Below are positions 39,601 through 52,404 of a DNA stretch of 64,000 nt, piece by piece. Each line of letters begins with the position of its first letter. The stretch's first letter is position 1. A program made the position numbers and the translations under genes. The notes under the pieces are model-generated. The model made no database searches. It was not told where the DNA came from and saw only the letters and a program-made list of their open reading frames with translations. This DNA is from Phalacrocorax aristotelis (Eukaryota; Chordata; Aves; Suliformes; Phalacrocoracidae), in contig NC_134284.1 of the NCBI RefSeq assembly GCF_949628215.1, positions 5,400,850 through 5,464,849 of the forward strand, given 5' to 3'.

Positions 39601-40194
39601 CTGCTTACAATGTTCAATGACATATTCCATGATTATTCAGAAGTGTGACAAGCCAGTGAATCCTACTTTTTTTTCTTGTCTTTGACCTTTATACTTTTCA
39701 TTCCTCCTAATCTCCAAGGAGCCTAAGAATTTCTCTGCAGAGAGAGACACATATTTCAGAATAACCTCAACAGATTTTTCTACTGTGCCATGTACTGAAC
39801 TGACACTTTAAAGCAGACCTCAAGGAAAGGTCACTTACAATCTAATTTAATTCATGATGTAATGAGTACATTTGGGGAGCCAGTACAAGGATAATGATGA
39901 TGTGAAATATAGTTTGACTGAGTCTATTTAAGTGAACAGCTAACAGAAAAGAGAATAGAAGTCACAGAACTATTAACGATATGGGTGAAAAGGATATTGA
40001 GGTTACCTGCCCCCAGAGAAGATAAATCATAACTCCTTCATTTCTGGTCTTCAGAACTCTCCGTGATGCCCATTCAACTGTATTTACACATTAAGGAATA
40101 TTTTCTATCGTCTAAATTATATCTGCTTTCCTGCAATTGTAATACCATTGCTTCTTAAGCTATTATGACACACTTTAATCCTCTGTTCTTCATA

Positions 40195-40360
40195 TTATCT
40201 TTTGATATATTTGAAAGTCATAATCAGGTATTCTCTGGGGTTTTTTGCTACACTAGATGACTTGAATGTGTTCAGACTTTCCTCATTGCTTACACTTTTC
40301 AGATCGTTTTTGTTGCCCTTCAACTACAGGCTACTCTCCACCCATGTCAGACCTCTCTCT
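40195..40360 (-). mobile_element. Very old CR1/L3-like 3' fragment
   Basis: The plus strand shows the order 'tatatttgaaagtcataatc', then 'ctttcctcattgctta', then 'tcgtttttgttgcccttcaa' and 'ctactctcca'. This is the reverse complement of the conserved region near the end of ancient CR1/L3-type LINEs in many vertebrates. It is strongly diverged and truncated. The identification is by motif order and is moderate only. Confidence 0.5.
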
Positions 40361-41206
40361 GTGGAAGAGCCAACAAGAATGCAAGCAATACTGAAATTTG
40401 TGACTTGTCCATAACAGAAATAGTAAAAAGGGTTTGGGACTTTGTGAACAATATTTTTTTGTCTGGAAAGAACAGGAAAAAAAAAAATCATAGGAGCTTT
40501 CCAGTTTGTTTTGTAGTGAAAGAGAAAAAAATGAGGAGAAAAGTGCTGGGGAAAGAAGGGTGCCAAAACGGTACCAAGCAAAAGAGATGGGAACAAGGAG
40601 TAGCACGCTCTGGCATTGACGGTTTGAATGTTGCCTCCATTTGTAAGAAACTATCCCAGAAAGACTGAATTATTGCCAGAGAGAGGAGGTTGGTCAACTA
40701 AGACATCAGAAAAAGGAACAAGCAAAACAGGTCAAATGTTAGCCAACAGGACTAATTTGAGAGAAAATGGTATCCATCAGAACAAACTTGTTGCTTTGTG
40801 CAGAAAATGTTTATTTTTGTAAGAAATGCCCCAAATTGTTTTTATTTCAGATTTGTTGTCAGGATGAGGCTTTAGCTATAGTTCTTCCTAGCCATGTTTT
40901 CTTCTGCTGGTCAAATACCTCAGGCAGTCTTTTAGAAGACAAAGCTCAGCTTTGCTTCATTAGAAACCAACTTTCATGGCAAGCTCAAGAAAAGACATTT
41001 GATGAAGACAAGGTGGCTTTTTGGATGAGAGTTAGAAAGGTGTTATTTTGAAGAGTTTACGTTTCCAATATCTTGAGCAAAATTCCCTGTTGAGTGTCCC
41101 AGGCCCTTCCATATGGCTACTATTAAAAATGCAAAAGATTAACAACTTCACTAGTCATTCTGTTCTTTTGGCTTACCAAGCAACCTGCGTGCGTATGAAG
41201 GCTTCT
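40361..41206. other. Spacer, no gene seen
   Basis: AT-rich sequence between an ancient and a younger CR1. Overlapping ORFs of up to 94 codons occur on both strands, but with lysine/phenylalanine-rich translations expected from A- and T-rich DNA. Confidence 0.55.
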
Positions 41207-41234
41207 GGATCAAGACTTATGGATCAAGTCTTAT
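41207..41234. repeat. 14-bp tandem duplication at a CR1 5' junction
   Basis: GGATCAAGACTTAT (41207-41220) is followed directly by GGATCAAGTCTTAT (41221-41234), one mismatch apart. The second copy runs into the CR1 body, whose first recognisable bases are CAAGTCTTATGAGG from 41225. Confidence 0.85.
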
Positions 41235-41628
41235 GAGGAGCGGCTGAGGGGGCTGGGGGGGTTTAGCCTGGAGAAGAGGAGCCTGAGGGGAGACCTTCTC
41301 GCTCTCTGCAGCTGCCTGAGAGGGTTGTAGTGAGGTGGGGGGTCGGTCTCTTCTCACAAGTAAGTAGTGATAGAACGAGAGAAAATGGTCTCAGGTTGCA
41401 TCAGGGGAGGTTTAGATTGGATATTAGGAAGAATTTCTTCACCAAAAAGGTTGTCAAGCACTGGAACAGGCTGCCCAGGGAAGTGGTTGAGTCAGCATTG
41501 CTGGAGGTATTTAAAAGACGTGTAGATGCGGTGCTCGGGGACATGGTTTAGTGGTGGGCTTGGCAGTGTCGGGTACTTTTGGACTCTGATCTTAAAGGTC
41601 TTTTCCAACTTAAATGTTTCTATACGAA
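41225..41628 (+). mobile_element. CR1 LINE, 5'-truncated 3' end
   Basis: Reads directly as the CR1 terminus: the CTTATGAGGAGCGGCTGAGG block, a glycine-rich GGGGGCTGGGGGGG stretch, 'ggtcggtctcttctcac', 'ggtttagattggatattagg', GGAACAGGCTGCCCAGG, 'ggtatttaaaagacgtgtag' and a tail ending near TTTCTATACG. It has the same 3' architecture as the minus-strand copy at 131-524. The 73-codon ORF inside it (41330-41551) is the usual open stretch of the CR1 end and not a host gene. Confidence 0.95.
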
Positions 41629-44600
41629 CAGTTAGCACAGCAATCTCGCTGCCTCCTCTGTACTTGCACCAAGCTACTGCACTTTGTGTTTGCTGACGTA
41701 GAAGAATAACCTTTCCCAACAGTGTAACGCCAGACAGTAATTGGCTTCTAATAACAGAACAAACCATGGAGGTTTCCAGGTGCTTAGCCTTGCTTTAAGA
41801 GGTGACAGCAAGAAGTTATCCACCTGGTAAATACTGTAAAAGGGGTAAGTGTTTGAGACAATTAACAAGCAAGAAAATTCCTAGATTCCTCAGGTTTCTT
41901 GACAAAAGCGCATCTTTTCATGTTTTACAAGAAACCATGGTAACAGAGGAAAATGAAAACACAGTCCTAATATAATTTGGAGAATGTTGTCAGGAGAACT
42001 GTAGAAAACAATCCCTGTTATATGGAGAAGATGGCAGAGCATAAGCTAAAACAGGAGTGATCATATAAAGAATTGTATCTGAAGCAGACCAACCATGAAA
42101 TAAAAGGTGATAGCTACAACAGTAATTAAAATTGGAACCTGGTTAAATTTCCCTCCTTTTTTGTTACTAGTGACTTTCCTAATAGTTTGCACATTAAATA
42201 AGTGACTTGAGAGAAACTGCTTTTTCAGAAATGTATGATGGATAGTATGACTGTTTAACATAGTTTTGGTGATTTTTTAAAAGGCTGAGATAATTATCAC
42301 TGCTAGCACAGTATAGCTGTACCATTTTTAATTGCTTCAGGTGACAACTGTAATGCTCTAAGAGCTACATGTATAAATTCACATATAGAGTGATTTAGGA
42401 AAAATAAAAAAAGGATACAACAGCAATATTACTTTTGCTTTTCACTTGGGTGATTGATGAGGACACTTCTTTCCTTCAGAGCAAATAGTCGTGCTTGAAT
42501 TCATGACAGAAAAGTTCTATGAAGAAAAATGCCATGAATTGCTTTTTTCTTTTTTGTAAATTCAGATTAATTATGATATTACTAACAACATTTCAAAGGC
42601 TATAGCATCGTGATTTCTACTCTGCAGCTACAGATATAATTGGTAATGTGCAGGAACAAGAATTAGTTGACAAAGAGCTCTGCTCTTCTTCAAGTCACCA
42701 TTTCTCAGACTAATTGCCAACTACTTAATTATTGATATCTACAATTAAAAGTGACTTCTAGAAATCTCTTTCCCCTAATTAAAAAATGATAAAAAAAGCT
42801 AGACTGTTATGGTTGGAAAACTATAGAAGGGAAAAAATGTACCAATTTAATCTGACCTCATGACTCAGTTCTAAGTAAGTGAAAAATACATTTTCTAATG
42901 CCAGTTGTGGGAGCATGTTCCTTACCTCTTGTTTCAGGAAATAGTGGAATCTGAACTAATGGTTCAGCTCATGCTAGTTAAGGATTTAATATCAAGTAGA
43001 CAAATACCTTACTGTTCCAGAAATAATTTTCTAAGAAAATATTTTAATTTTTTGTGTATTTTTCTAGTTCAGGTGACCAGATCTTTCATCTCACTGAGAT
43101 ACAAATAAAAAACTGGGATAGAGGATACAAAACTCCTCAGAAAATGGAGAATTTTTAAGTGGAAAATGAGTCGTACTGTAAAGTCATATTACAAATTAGA
43201 TGTATGATGTATTGGGGGTATGCTTTGTGTGTTGCATGTGTATGTGTAATAGAATTTCTACATATTTGTTTTTTGCATCTGTAAATTGTTTTCCTTTCCA
43301 TGCAAAGCCATGAACAAGTACTAGCTGAGTGCGAATGAGATTTGTACAAGTTCTCAGTCCATTCCAAACTCAGGAACAGTGCTTAAATGTTTACATAAAA
43401 ACCAGTCACTTTCATAGAAAACCGTGAATACAGAACCAGGGAGATGGCATTAAAAAGCAGTCTAAACCAAAACAAAACTAAACCCCAAAACAGAAGCTCC
43501 TTCCTGCCAGTGTCATTGTAGCATTATTTTGTTTGCAAATCAACAAAGATGTAATTTACTGTAAGTTGAAATGGACTCTAGTGACTGCAGGGTTTAATGA
43601 TCATGACGAATTGACCCAGCGCACACATTTCCTTGTCTAATCCCATTGTGACCCAAAGTTACGTTGACCAACAAGTTAGAATTTTAATTCCCCTGATTTT
43701 AAGTTGACATTGGAATTCTAGCTTTAAGTACATTTCTTCATGTTTCTTCCTCAGATGCCTGGGAAGCCCCTTTTTTATTTTACCACAAATACACTGTGAT
43801 AATCCCTCATTTTTCAAATCTTAATCCTAGACCAGAAAGGCATATTGTTCCATTCCTTCTTGCATTCCTTGTCTACAGCTGGTAAGCCATTCTATGGTGC
43901 TCGCAGAAGTAATCTATTTCTCAGGGCCTACTTCCTGTAATTCACACTTTGAGACATAAAGAATATTAACTTTTCAACCTTCAGAAAGGACCTCTAAATT
44001 ACTCAGTTTGTCACGATGTGCAGAGGAGTCTTAATCTCTTTGGTCTTTCAGGACTGAAGGAAAAGGCGCTGTGCCAGACATCCCACCTCTTTTCCCTAGT
44101 TATCTCAAAAGGGATTCAAAGCGTGTGGCACATTTTGTCCTACACGGCCAGGTTTCTTTCAGAGAGGAACAAAGGGAAAGCAGCAGAGGAGAAGGGAAGC
44201 TTGTTATCTAACACAAAGCATATATCCAAGCTAATGTTCCACTCCAGGAAGTGAAATCTCAGATCCAGAGGTGGGCAAGGGTATCCTTAACCATAAGTCA
44301 ATTTTAATTATCAGGCTAAGAACACCCACAACAATAATAAATTTCACCAGGCAATCTGTACTGTACTTGTAATTTTCAACGTTTAAGAGGCCAAATTAAG
44401 AAATTGAAAGTTAGTTTCTGTATCACTGAATGTGACTTGCATGACTTGAATGACTTGCAACTTTACGTAAAGGGCCATCACAAAGTTCCACGTGACTTTG
44501 TAAAACAGTCCTTCAAGGCAGACCTAGTGTGAAATTCACCACTTGTTTATGTCTTAATAATTAAAGACAGACACAGAACGTGGATGAAATATGTCTAATA

Positions 44601-46738
44601 CACAGAGAACAGCAGCAAACAACCCAATTAAGCACATAGTGTAATAAATGAAATTATTTCAGAGAATTTATCTTAAAACAAGCGTGACTGCTGAACGCGA
44701 CTGCCTACCGCAGAAGTAGCAATGAGATTAGGATCCTCCTTTTCAAAGAGAGTTTGAAAATATTTGAAAATGTCTGAATGTGTGTTGAAGAGAAAGACAC
44801 CTTGTACTGATTCTGACGTGCATGTGTTGATGGCATATATTGTTACAGAATGACAAATATTGGGATGAGAAATCAGTACCATGAAAAATGAGCGAGACTA
44901 TTATCTCGATGCAAGTAAAAAGAGGAGCAAAGAACACATACGATTTCTTAATACCGCAAAGTTTTTCCCCTTTCTCTGATACTTCACAAAGGAGATAATA
45001 GTTTTCTTTAGCAATTCCTCTCACATGAAAGAACTGTATTTGAGCATGCAGCTGGCTCAAATAACTTTTAGCCTGTGATAAATTATAAATTTCTAGAACA
45101 TCCCTCCCGCACTCTCTGAAGTTAGAGTATAGTTGAACATTCTTTCAATGGCGGTAACTGAAGGGTTAACTTTTTCTGTACACAACAGTTCATGTAGGAC
45201 ATTAAAAGTCAATGTGGCAGCGTGCTCTATGTTTTCAAGTCAAGAGATTTAAATTCTTTTCTGATTTCCTCTAGGACCCCATTGCCTGCACAATAGACAA
45301 GAAACAAGGGACATCATCGTTATTGCTCACATTAATCAGCAAGACAGAATTAACAAGAGTTGTAAGAAATTGTATTTTCCTTTTAGCTTTTGTAAATGGG
45401 CTAATTAACTCAGGAAGTGCCTTTTGACAGTAGAAATGGTTTCTCCTCACATTCTTTTTTTTTCTTTTTCCCCAGTTTAGCAAACTTCCTGCACAGAACG
45501 CTGTTCATCTCATTCTTCAAAACCTTTCTAAGAGGGTCTTGAAAACTCCAAATACTGGGCGTACATGGACAAATGGAGTTTACTGCAGCAAAACCAGCTA
45601 TTTATTTTGATTATATTTGTGGTACTATTGTCTGGAAAGAATATATGTAACTCAGGAAATCTCTTCTCTGTACTTACAGAAAATAGAAAACACTATTGAG
45701 GGGAAATTCAGAAAAGGGAGAAAAAGAATGAGAATGTAAACTACTTTAATCGCAATCACTAAAATGACAAGCATTAAGTTATAGCTATGTGACTTCTGCC
45801 ATACTGTGTCAAGAAAGCTTAACTCACTAGTCAAGCTATAAAAACTGCCTACACAGATTCTCTCAGCCTTCCTATTTGCAAAATACACCATGCTTGCTTA
45901 AATCTCAAAGGCTGGCTATCCGCAAAAGCGGTTTAAGGAAGTTTGCTTTATTGGCTAAGCCTGAATCCTGTCAGTTGTCAGAATGTAACCGAGGAACTCA
46001 TTAAACTCTGGTATCCGAATTCCTTCTGATGATATGTCTATAACATCTTTCTAGGGCGTACTTGCATGTTTTCTTTGTTTTACACTTACCATATGAAATC
46101 TTTGAAGGCTTTCCTGGACAGCATGCTGGTTTCTATACATCCCCTTCAGAAGTGCCTTAATGTGCTGAAACTCAAAAATCGCAGAGCTGAATCTGGGGCA
46201 CAAAAATTGTCTAGAGAGCCTATGAATATATAAACAAACCTACATCTTGGCTTACACAAAACAACCCTAGCTATCATCACCTCCTAGAAAGCCTCTGCTC
46301 TGTGCTCTCTAGGGGCTCTAGCCAGCCCTGCTCTTCATTCCCTTCAATTTAAAAACAAAATGTCTTGTTATTACCATTCCCAAAGCCTTTTCATCATTGT
46401 TTCACATTGACTTTCTTAGCAAGAAAAGTCCTGAAGCTATTTTATTTGGAGAGATTTCTAGATTCCCCTGACACAAGCAGCTGCACTTGCAGTCTGACTT
46501 GGGGAATCGCTGCCTGTCTGGCGAAACGCTACTCTGTTGCTTTACAATCCTTGGAACGTCAGAAGCACGACAGATTTTAATACAGTTTCTAGTAAGACAG
46601 GAATTAATATTTACCAGTATAAAGGATTTCATTGGAACTTCGTAGCACAACACTGGTTTGACCAGTCATTGTAGTTCATAGTATGAGCTGTCAGCCAGTA
46701 ATCCCGCTATGGTGCATTTCAGATAGAAACTATGCTGT

Positions 46739-46767
46739 AAAATAATAATAATAATAATAATAATAAT
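46739..46767. repeat. (ATA)n microsatellite
   Basis: Pure AAT/ATA trinucleotide array of about nine units, followed by a GAT interruption. Confidence 0.95.
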
Positions 46768-49509
46768 GATAAAAGAGATAAAGGCTTTGTGTCATTTTTG
46801 TAGTAACATTTTTGCAAGTCTCGTAACTGAAAAATTCCAGACTGAAGACAGCAGGTACTGGAAGTTTTCACTTAACCCCAGTTCAGGACAAGGAATCTTA
46901 GCAGAACTGGTGAAATATTAAACTACCAACACTGCAGAGATCTTTTTGTATGGAAGGGGTGGCCAAAAAGCAGTTTGTTGTATTTTTTGACCAGTTAGAA
47001 TGAAAATTAGGACGTCTGTTTAGCTTTCATTTGGGTGAAACTAAGCCATCTGACATTACATTAGCATTTGCGTAGGAATGGAGAAGTTGCTTACAGCTTA
47101 GGGCATGAAACCTGAAAATGGTTGAGTTGAAGTCATGACAAGCATACCTTAAAAATGAAACCCTATGCTGTTCATTAGAGACAGCTAAACTATTTGATGT
47201 TAAAAAACAAAGTCTGCCTACTTTTCTCTTTGTAAATTCCCTGATCTTATGAAATTTGACTCTACGTGACTGCCTTGCTTATTTCTTACATGACAACCAC
47301 GAATCACATCCTTTTCACAGACTATCACTTCTCCCCTGAAATGCTGAGTTCTGTTGCCCTTTGAAGGTCAAGGTCATCCAGTCTATCCTCATTGCTTTAC
47401 TGGGACTTTTTGGTCTTTCTGTGCCTCCTGTGCTGACTGCATGACTCCCCTGCTGGGTGTCACCCATGGGCAGTGGTAAGTCCTGTTTCTAAAAGTACTT
47501 CTCACCCTACTTCATGTTCTTTTATAATGCAGTCTCTTTCACTTCAGCTGACAATCCCAATGCTCAGTTTCTAAATTCCAAAAGCTTTGAAGAGCTTTTA
47601 AATTTCACTCAGCTGAGTTAAGAAAACTGCTCAAGTTAGGCTGCCTGAAACACTGTTTGCAGTATGAATTCCTATAGTAAATACCATTGCAGAATACAAG
47701 TAATTTTGATGCCTTATTAGGATTTATCTTCTTTTCCTTGAATAACTCCTTCCATGGAGGAGGGTTCGTGTATTTCAAAAGGGCAGTTGAACGCAAGCTG
47801 CCACTGACAAGGCACTCTGTGCGGCTCTGGCACAGAGATGCTTTTGTTCCTTATGTTAAACTTGAGAATGTCAGAGAACTGTTTGGGCTGAAGGCAAGGC
47901 ATTTTTTCCTCACAACCGCTGAAGCCTGGGACAAAAGGCATACGTACACAGCATTCCCCCAAATATCTTACAGTGGATTCTTTCCTTGCATTGATACAAA
48001 TGCACTGAGCCCGAAAGCCGACAGCTCCTTGCAGTGCTTGTAAAATCCAAGTAGAGAAGCAATGAGAGTTTGTTGCCGCCTTTGCCCAGCATTCCTCTGG
48101 TGTCTCTCCAGAAACGCTTTGCAACAACAGACTGGGCTTCGCAGGCAGCGTATACTGCACACCACGAAGGATATTATATTGCTAGAGTGGGAAGGAAAAA
48201 AAAAAGTCTTTGTCAGAAGCCTACTTCTGTTCCTGATGCTTTTAACAAAACAAGAAATAAAAAATGTTTCCATTATAATCCTGATATTTTCTACTGAGAA
48301 TAGAGGTATCTGGGTTTTATATTCTCAGATGTCCATTCTATTCCTGCCCATTAATTTACTGTAGATTACTTACTTCCATGCCTTAGTTTATACCTGTATG
48401 AAAGAACTTTGGTATTTCTCTTTGAATTCTTGTTACAGAAGGATGAAAAATACTACATTCAAGATAAATACCTTGTGTCCTTAGAGCCTCAGCACAGACT
48501 TCGGAGAAAAACCTGTAGCAAGGTTAAAGAAGAAACACCTAGGCTGGCGATCTAGTGCTATGAATTTCTGACTATTAAATCTTGTCCTAAACCCTTTCAG
48601 ACATGCTGAAACACCTTCAGTAGCACTTTTCCCTTGTGAAGCATCCTCATTTTACATGCAGTGCGTGCCTACATCTTAATCTATGAACAGCAATGAACTG
48701 CAGTCAATAAAATAATACAACGGGAGCTGTTCAAACCCCAAAAGGCAAAGGCTTCATGTTGCCCTTAATCCCGAGAGTTTAGCTGTGGAGCCACCTCCTG
48801 GGATGAGGGACTTCTTAGTAATAAGAGAAAAACATGATACTGAATATGGAAAGACTGTACAAAAATGGGAACTAGGCAAGACAGTCAGGGTAGTAAGGGA
48901 ACCACATAAACAACCTTGCACATTTATAAGAGACAGAGCAATGGATTCTATGAAGCATACGCAGTCAATGAACATGAACTCATAACCTCCTCCTTCCCAC
49001 CTACTTCTCCTCTCCCAGTGCAGTTGCAGATTGCTATATAGAGACTTCAGGAAAAAAAAGGATTTTAATTTGACACCTACAAAGTTGAGATAATTAGCAA
49101 TAGCTAACAATTAATGATGCTTCCCTCACGAACGGATGCTAAGAGTTATGAAACCTTGCCTGGCAGATAAATGGTACCTTTCTCAGCCATCTGTCTTACA
49201 AATGATCCCGTATGCACAGCTATTATTTCAGTCAGACACTGGCAGCTCTGCAACTGTTCATGGCTTCAGTGAAGAATAGTACCTGTCATGCAGTTTGAGT
49301 GCTCCGATTTTTAACGGACCTGTTTTCAGCTTGTCTGAAATGCTGAACAATTGCGCATGGGGAAGCAACAGAAAGGAACAGGTAAGATTAAAACCAAGGG
49401 TACTCACATTTCTCTATACGTAGGTTTAAAATCGCTCACGACTGTCCTGAAGAAGTTTTGCTAGAACTTGCTGCTAAAATTGCAGATGGTTCTCTACCCA
49501 CTTGTGAGA

Positions 49510-49710
49510 AAACGCTAAGAGCAAGGAAGGCTGCCGCCGCTGCTGTCCTCTTCCCTGGGAGCGGCGTCATCACGGGCCTCACCTGGCAGTTACTCCATCA
49601 CCTCTTCTGACTTGCTCACGTGGTGACCCAGAAGTCTCCAGCTCTTCCCTCATCTTGTCCGCCCTCACCTCAGAATTTAGCCGCTTGATTTGCAGCGCAA
49701 ACAGCACTTA
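49510..49710. other. CpG-dense patch
   Basis: A GC-richer segment with about eleven CpGs in 200 bp. It includes GCCGCCGC, GCGGCGTCATCACGGG and a CACGTGG E-box at 49618-49624. It could be a distal regulatory element. Its start coincides with no recognisable repeat. Confidence 0.35.
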
Positions 49711-51556
49711 CGCTTCCTTATCCCTAACACACAATACTGGGATGCTTCCCACTGAGCTAAACTCTTACAAGCCTCAAACAAATGGACGTAGCAATCTATT
49801 ATTAAAAGTAAATGCCTTTTATCAGTGCCAGCCGTATCTACAACACAAAGGATCTCGCAGCTGTCGTAAGTGGTCCCAGGCGCTGTGTTTAGTAAAACTG
49901 GTAAAGGTTCTGGAAAGAAGGATTCTCATTAAAATCTTAATACTTCTCACAAGAAAATGCACTTTTTGTAGAAATCCGTATTTTCTGATCATGCTCATCC
50001 AAAGAAAGCTTTACTGTGTCTCTTCTTTCTGAAATAGGGAAAAACCCCAACTCACTGATTTGACTGCAAAGCAGCATGCTGATTAATGTTAGTTGTATAT
50101 GTTGAAGGTTTCCTTTTTAATATAGGATGAAACACTACCAAAATTTTCTGGTTTATCACATTTCCTTTCTGTACTATCCAGAAAAGAATACAAGACAGAA
50201 GAATGCTGTTTGTCCTCCTATCTTCAGCAGCATCAGAATTTCAACACAATACAGGCTTGAACTTTAGTTCCTCTGCAAAAGTTATCACCATTTTTGCTAC
50301 TGGGGACCTGTGAAATTGTTTAAAATATCAATTAGATTTTTGTTAGATGCCTATTCTCTACACTAAGGCCACCTGACTTGCGTAGCTAGTAAGCTTACTT
50401 TTATACCCTTTATAACCTGAATGCTTGGCCTTAATGCTGAAGACCTGCCATGCTATTATGCCTTCATGTATAGTATAGAGTTGCTCAGTTTTTGAGAAAA
50501 TAAATAGTAAATTACTTTTTGTGCCTGTAAAGCCTAGTCACCCCCGCTAAACTAGCCACCACCACAATAGTTATCTATTAAAAAATGTTACCACAACTCG
50601 GATGCATGAGGCGACAGCAGACAAAAAGACAGTAACAACTCAAGTAATAAAAAATATAATTGAAGCATACATTTAATACTATGCAGCGCTTCCAGATGCT
50701 GAACAAAACAAGCTGAAATGATGTGATATGAAGTGGATGACAAGGTTTCAGAATCATTGGAAAAATAAGTGTTTATATAAGTTCATGTCATTACCCCACT
50801 GGTAGCTGACCACTTCCATGAGGGTCTAAATCTGAAAACAATTAAAGCCATTTTTTAACCTGAGACATTGCAGTCGTTAGCGAGTACTGGGTAGGTGCAC
50901 TGACCTGCTCACTGCTTGAAGTAGTGCATATCTTCAGTGATACTGCGACCTGCAGCTGAAGGTGACAGGCATCTTAGTCTGATTTCCTCGGTCAAATATT
51001 ATGCCTTCAGGAGCGTGGCAGCAACAATGCTCTCCAACACACTCAACATACTAGAATATCTTTTACTTAGATATCCTAATACATTGAATCAGTAAACATT
51101 CATGCTTGAGCCTCTTCCGTGACTCAAAAGTAACAAAACCCCACCCCCACCATCTTTATCATAAATTATACACAGCAGCAGATTAAGCTGATGATTTATG
51201 AAAACCATCAGATGGAGGAAAAAGAATGCCAACATGGTGAAACTGATCTAAAAAATGCTGAGAAAACAAACCAAATGTTTTCTTTTTCTGTTCTTACAGG
51301 GTAAATGTACAATAACGATGGAAAAGAACTGCCAAATTGTTACGTGTAAACTACAACAAAATGCTGTTCTGATCAAGCTTGCTTCTGACCCACCAGAGAT
51401 CTATTTCTTTTACTAGAAGTTTCATGCAGTTCGGGCACGTATGGCATTCAGCATCAGATGGATGACGTGCATTCTAGCAAAATTTACCTAGCCACTAAAG
51501 TAATTTAACCAGTTGACATTTTTGAGACTAGGATTTTAGGGAGCACGTTTAAAATG

Positions 51557-51590
51557 AAAAAAAAAAAAAAAAGAAAAAAAAGAGGTGGCA
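51557..51590. repeat. Adenine-rich tract
   Basis: A16-class run interrupted by single Gs. Simple low-complexity DNA; no source element recognised upstream. Confidence 0.85.
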
Positions 51591-52002
51591 GCAAAGTCAG
51601 TTCATGTTCAATCCCTTTCTTTTGCAAGTAGCCCTCGTTCAGATACATGCGATTGCTTGTGTGTGTAGAAGAATTCTACCTTTATAGTTTTATTCCCATA
51701 GGGCGATTAAAATTGCTTTTGCTTTGATAAAAATTTATCAATAAAATTAGATGGCCAAAAGAAAAGAATAAAAGTTTGAGAATAAGTATTTCATAGCAAA
51801 TTGAAAGCAAAGCAACACAGGAGTTCTTTTTAACCTGTACAGCCTTTAGGTAGGATGCCAATTTAAACCTGTGTTAACTGTTGTCTGGAATCTGGTTGGA
51901 CATGAATACCTTTAGCCTAGTTCCCCTTACTTCTCTTTTAATTACAGTATTCTTTCTAGAGTAAATTTTCATCGTGACAGTGGAAACTAGTTTTTTATTC
52001 AG

Positions 52003-52044
52003 TTCTGCTAGAGTGAAATATAATTCTGCTAGAGTGAAGTATAA
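52003..52044. repeat. 21-bp tandem duplication
   Basis: Two adjacent copies of a unit beginning TTCTGCTAGAGTGAA (52003-52023 and 52024-52044), differing at one base. A recent-looking local duplication just beyond the probable end of STXBP6. Confidence 0.9.
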
Positions 52045-52404
52045 AATCATCATTTAGAAATACTTTATATTTTGAATAGACAACTCAAATAATCCAAGGA
52101 CAGTTTTCTTTTCATCACAGTTAAAGTATTTAATGGACAAAGTCAGGGTTTCCAGTAATGACTCAAGAGAGCAGGTCCCACTTTTTACCCCCCAGAATGG
52201 CACAAAATAATTTCTACATCTTTGAGAACTTTCAAGGAATTGGTTACAATAGATACCAGCAAGTATTACAATTCTGGCATATCATAGCAAAACCTACCTA
52301 CCTTTAAGATCACTTTTTAGAAAGCACATTTTTGTTAATATTTCACATAACGCACAACTTTTGATAGACACAAAAGTAGCCTTTTAAGACAGTTTGCAGC
52401 ACAG

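Larger units (their letters stand above)
27721..40194. other. Intergenic desert, no gene seen
   Basis: About 12.5 kb with no recognisable gene or transposon. Notable local structures are a CTCF-like site (27950-27961), a TTTGATATCA cluster (29588-29672), a CpG-dense patch with a hairpin (32115-32250), a 32-bp tandem duplication (36636-36699), an A/C-rich tract (36428-36474) and a repeated TAGTTAATTAAGA motif (37563 and 37670). Confidence 0.55.
41629..52404. other. Intergenic desert 3' of STXBP6
   Basis: About 10.8 kb without a recognisable gene or transposon. It contains an ATA microsatellite (46739-46767), an ORF-dense stretch (47605-48364), a CpG-dense patch (49510-49710), a poly(A) tract (51557-51590) and a 21-bp tandem duplication (52003-52044). 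A 125-codon plus-strand ORF at 49655-50032 has no recognisable domain and I do not call it a gene. Confidence 0.5.

Noticed and set aside
41330..41551. 73-codon ORF with Arg-rich end
   Set aside because: It is the conserved terminal part of a CR1 element, not a host gene.
49655..50032. 125-codon plus-strand ORF as a gene
   Set aside because: No recognisable domain, signal or homolog; lysine/leucine-rich end typical of AT-rich DNA. Left as an observation only.
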